Shown here: one piece after another, positions 59,276 to 64,000 of the stretch | Layout: each line of letters opens with the position of its first letter | Numbering within the stretch: position 1 is the first letter of the stretch | NCBI GenBank assembly: GCA_016758965.1 | Contig: JAEPRB010000010.1 | Location: 1 to 64,000, forward strand | Length of the DNA stretch: 64,000 bases | Reading direction: 5' to 3' | Source: Circinella minor | Lineage: Eukaryota; Mucoromycota; Mucoromycetes; Mucorales; Lichtheimiaceae | Program-made: the position numbers and the translations under genes | The notes under the pieces: generated by a model | Databases searched by the model: none | Told to the model about the DNA's origin: nothing | The model's input: only the letters and a program-made list of their open reading frames with translations

Positions 59276-60331
59276 ATGGTAAAATTCATCAAGGCTGGTA
59301 AGGTACAGTATCAAATCAACAAAAATGGGATGGATGAAGTGGATTCATGGATGGATGAGTTAGATTTATGGATGGATTGAAGAAAAAAAATGACGATTGT
59401 GGATTATATATAAATATATACGAGATACATCCTTCAACTATTTTTCAACACAACATTCCATACATATATACATTTATTCTTTCAACCTCCCAAAACAATT
59501 GAATCGAAAATTTATAATGAAAGGATATTCAATTAATCATAACCTATATAAATAATTATAGGTCGTTGTCATTTTGCAGGGTCGCTATGCCGGCAAGAAG
59601 GCCGTTGTCGTTCGTAGTATGTATTATTTGATTTTTTTTTCTTTGCCAATTGGGTTCAACAAACGAAATTGACGAAAATTATTATAAAACATGGCGGGCT
59701 ATTTATTATACAACAATCAAAATTTTTTTTTTATATTTTTTACTGACGAAACGAAAAACGAATTATTATTACTATCATTATAGACCACGATGAAGGTACC
59801 AAGGACAGACCCTATGGTTATGCTGTCGTTGCTGGTGTCGAACGTTACCCCTTGAAGGTCACTCGCGCCATGGGCAAGAAGAAGCTTGCCAAGCGCTCTA
59901 AGGTTAAGCCTTTCGTTAAGATCGTTAACTACAACCACATGATGCCTACTCGGTATGAAAGAAAGAAAAAGAATCAAAAATATAAACAGAGAGAAAAAAG
60001 AAATGAAACATGAATTAAGTTTTTTAACAATATATTTAATATTAATAGTTATGCTCTTGACTTGGAACAAATCAAGGGTACCGTCTCTGCTGAAACTTTC
60101 AAGGATGGCACTCAACGCGGTGAATCCAAGAAGGTAAAAAAAAATGATTGATTAGTTTAATGATATAAACGCGGGATAAAGTGGAAGATAAAAAAGGAGG
60201 TGTATAAGTTTTTATTTTTAATATTATAGAAACTAACAATTATAATAATAATATAGGTCATCAAGAAGCTCTTCGAGGAAAGATATCAAACTGGCAAGAA
60301 CAAGTGGTTCTTCAGCAAGCTTAGATTCTAA
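59276..60331 (+). CDS. RPL27: 60S ribosomal protein eL27
   Basis: Large-subunit ribosomal protein. Exon 1 encodes MVKFIKAGK with the donor GTACAG right after AAG; exon 2 [18 protein letters not shown]; exon 3 (from 59784) [40 protein letters not shown] and [17 protein letters not shown]; exon 4 [20 protein letters not shown]; exon 5 [24 protein letters not shown]. About 136 residues, exactly the family length. The short first exon and longer first intron (about 260 bases) are usual for ribosomal protein genes, and codon use is strongly biased. The start lies in a CACCATGG context. Confidence 0.95.
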
Positions 60332-60805
60332 GTTAGCCGACCTCTTCAAAACTTTTTATGTTTTTCTATATAAAATGAAAATAATATAAAATATTATTAT
60401 AATGTTCTTTTATTTCTTTTTTTTTATTTCTTTATTATGATGATCAATTGAACTGAGTACTTAAAAGAAGATATTTAGACAGAGAGTGTGCATATATCTA
60501 ATAGTGTGATGTGTTTTTTCTCCTCTTTTTTTTTTCAATAATTCATTGTTTTTATACATATATGATAGCATATACATATTTTATGTGTAGATCGTGTCAT
60601 CTACATATAAGATAGTCAGGGTAACCTTCACAGGAGGTTATATGCCCCGCTCCGTACGATCTGTTACACTGATTTCTTTTTTGAAAGGTACTACATATAT
60701 ACCTTCGACCTTACAAAAAATAATAATAATTTGGTTCTCAACTCTCTCTTTCCCTTTTATACTTCACTTGAACAACTTTTTCTTAAAAATACTATAAAAT
60801 AAATA
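60332..60805. other. Short intergenic region between eL27 and Rab6
   Basis: Contains the eL27 3' UTR and a moderately GC-balanced patch (about 60618-60662) likely to be the Rab6 promoter. No further gene. Confidence 0.4.
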
Positions 60806-62383
<1,578 letters not shown>

Positions 62384-62864
62384 TGGATAAATCTACTTGA
62401 CTTTTTATATATTTACATATACTAAAGATTTTTTTTTTTAAAAAAAACGATACCTTTTTTTTTCTTTTTCATTGACTTCCCCTCCACAAACAAATCATAT
62501 ACACACTTTCATATTCTTTTATAACCCTCTCTATTTTCCATTTTATAACTTCTAGAGTATTTAATTTTGGCACATATTACATAGCAAAATATAACATCAA
62601 AACACACACAAAAAAAATGCAGTAATAATAATAATAATAATAGTAGTAATAATAATAGTTAAATGTTGCATGTCAAAGGAAAAAAAATCAATGTTTTCTT
62701 TTGAAACCAGAATAAGTGATTGTATTATAATAAATTGAAAAAAAATGCATAAAATGTGTGTGTGTGTGTGTGTGCGTGTGTGTGTGTGTGTATGTTGTGT
62801 TTAAGATTGAAGCAATAAAGTAAAATAATATGTGTAAAAAAAGTTTTCTTGAAAAAATTTATCC
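62384..62864. other. Convergent 3' region of Rab6 and the FKBP gene, with a TG microsatellite
   Basis: Contains AATAATAG repeats (62622-62658) and a (TG)n run at about 62755-62790 with one TGCG interruption. No gene is seen. Confidence 0.6.
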
Positions 62865-64000
62865 TTATTTCAAAGCAACTAATTTAACATCAAATACTAA
62901 AGTGGCGTTACGTGGGATATCTGGTGGAGCACCACGCTTACCATAAGCAAGGGCAGCAGGAATAGTCAACTTTCGTTCACCACCAACCTTCATTCCACTG
63001 ACACCAATATCCCATCCCTTAATGACTTCACCACGACCCAAGTTGAAGAAGAAAGGTTTGCCTGAAGTGTTCTTGTCAAAGACCTTACCATTGGTCAATT
63101 TACCAATGTAACGCATACCAACCTTTTTGCCGCTCTTGGCTTGCTCACCTTCACCAACTTTTTGCTCTTCAATGATCATTCCATTAGGAAGCTTCTTGAT
63201 CTAATTGTAAACATATATTATACATTTAGTTTCATATAATAACATACAGAAACATCCACTACTCTCTTTCTCTCTCTCTTTAAATGTAAATCCATTAACC
63301 TTTGATTCATCTTGCTTCTTCTTTTGTTGTTCTTCTTGTTTTTTTTGCTGTTCTTGCTTTTTCTTTTCAAGTTCTTGTTGCTTCTTTTGTTGCTCTTGTT
63401 TTTTCTTTTCAAGTTCTTGCTTTTTCTTTTCAAGCTCTTGCTTCTTTTGTTGTTCTTGATCAGCCTTAGCCTTCTTAGCAGGCTTATCTTGTTCAGTTTC
63501 AGCAGGACGCTTCTTATCCTTCTTAGTAGGTTGAACTGGAGGTTCTTCTTCCTCTTCTTCTTCTTCTTCCTCTTCCTCTTCCTCTTCTTCTTCATCATCT
63601 TCTTCTTCATCATCATCTTCCTCGGAATCTTCTTCAGCTTCGTCATCAATCATAGCACCACGTTGCTTCAACAAAGCTTCAAGACTATATGCATTAAAAA
63701 ATTAATCATCTACTTTCCGAATACATATATATATGTGTGTGCTATTCCCAAAAACAAAACCGAAAACTTACTCAGCCATATTAGCTTCGCCTTCATCATC
63801 TTCATCATCAAAGACGTAGTTGCCAGTAAGGTGGATTGTGCTTTAAAATAGAAAATTGATTAGTAACAATAATAATAAAATATACTATATAGATAAATAA
63901 ATAGATGTAAAAATAACTTACTTATTACCCTTGACAGTAAATGTAACTTCTTCGCCTTCAACAAAAGTGATGTTTAAGGGTTGTTGCTCAACCTTTTCGG
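62865..64000 (-). CDS. Nucleolar FKBP-type prolyl isomerase (Fpr3/Fpr4-like), 3' part
   Basis: Peptidyl-prolyl cis-trans isomerase acting on nucleolar and chromatin proteins, including histone H3 prolines in yeast. The window shows, from the right edge, [20 protein letters not shown] and [20 protein letters not shown] of the nucleoplasmin-like N-domain, a long acidic run (DEEEDD then poly-E, about 63535-63625), a basic K/Q/E coil ([20 protein letters not shown] followed by repeated QELEKKK), then the FKBP domain [40 protein letters not shown] and [15 protein letters not shown] to DVKLVALK. The FKBP active-site residues (Y, D, F, V/I, W, Y) are present, so the enzyme is probably active. The start of the gene is beyond the right edge. 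Confidence 0.9.

Noticed and set aside
63312..63851. 179-codon plus-strand frame opposite the FKBP gene, poly-L/F
   Set aside because: Pure complement of the acidic and K/Q-rich coding repeat of the prolyl isomerase.

Overview
The window is a piece of a fungal nuclear genome, most likely Mucoromycota (Mucorales-like). The evidence is strongly AT-rich DNA with many homopolymer runs, genes full of short GT-AG introns (about 50-120 nt), a fungal gene set (Chs7, Gcn4-type bZIP, Tom70, Sec12, LOG-type enzyme), and the decaying remains of several repeated protein families whose style I associate with Mucorales. I cannot name the genus. No bacterial-type operons, CRISPR arrays, rRNA or tRNA genes were recognised.

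Region 1 (1-34.8 kb) is gene-dense and made mostly of housekeeping genes. In order they are: CDK8/Ssn3 kinase (5' part, -), Sec12 (+), Spc25 (+), Mob4/phocein (-), ribosomal protein eL18 (+), SET/NAP1-like histone chaperone (-), Tom70 (-), Vps55 (+), a Gcn4-like bZIP factor with upstream ORFs (-), a patch of decayed and intact lineage-specific genes (16.9-20.1 kb), a signal-peptide/membrane protein (+), a HAD hydrolase (+), a LOG-type phosphoribohydrolase (-), PIG-S (+), the mitochondrial aspartate/glutamate carrier (-), and an M17 leucine aminopeptidase (-).

Region 2 (34.8-56.2 kb) is a gene-poor, repeat-rich compartment. It holds a 5'-truncated LINE with near-perfect target-site duplications, a second retroelement-derived insertion flanked by a 13-bp direct repeat, two related decaying copies of a multi-exon gene family with a possible PD-(D/E)XK-like signature, small inverted-repeat elements (one nested inside a pseudogene), a 2.2-kb imperfect palindrome bounded by GGCGCGCC blocks, a 40-unit AAT microsatellite, a 50-base poly-T run, and an unexplained tandem array around an assembly gap at 52.5 kb.

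Region 3 (56.2-64 kb) returns to ordinary genes: Chs7 (+), an SLX4-like triple zinc-finger protein (-), ribosomal protein eL27 (+), Rab6/Ypt6 with two consecutive micro-exons (+), and a nucleolar FKBP prolyl isomerase (3' part, -).

Several genes belong to one cell-biological theme, the secretory and endosomal pathway: Sec12 starts COPII budding, PIG-S attaches GPI anchors, Chs7 exports chitin synthase from the ER, and Rab6 and Vps55 act at Golgi and endosome. They are neighbours by chance of gene order, not an operon. Exon boundaries were read by eye from GT-AG signals and reading-frame continuity. Those listed with exact exon coordinates join into one open frame, except Vps55, which is one base short.
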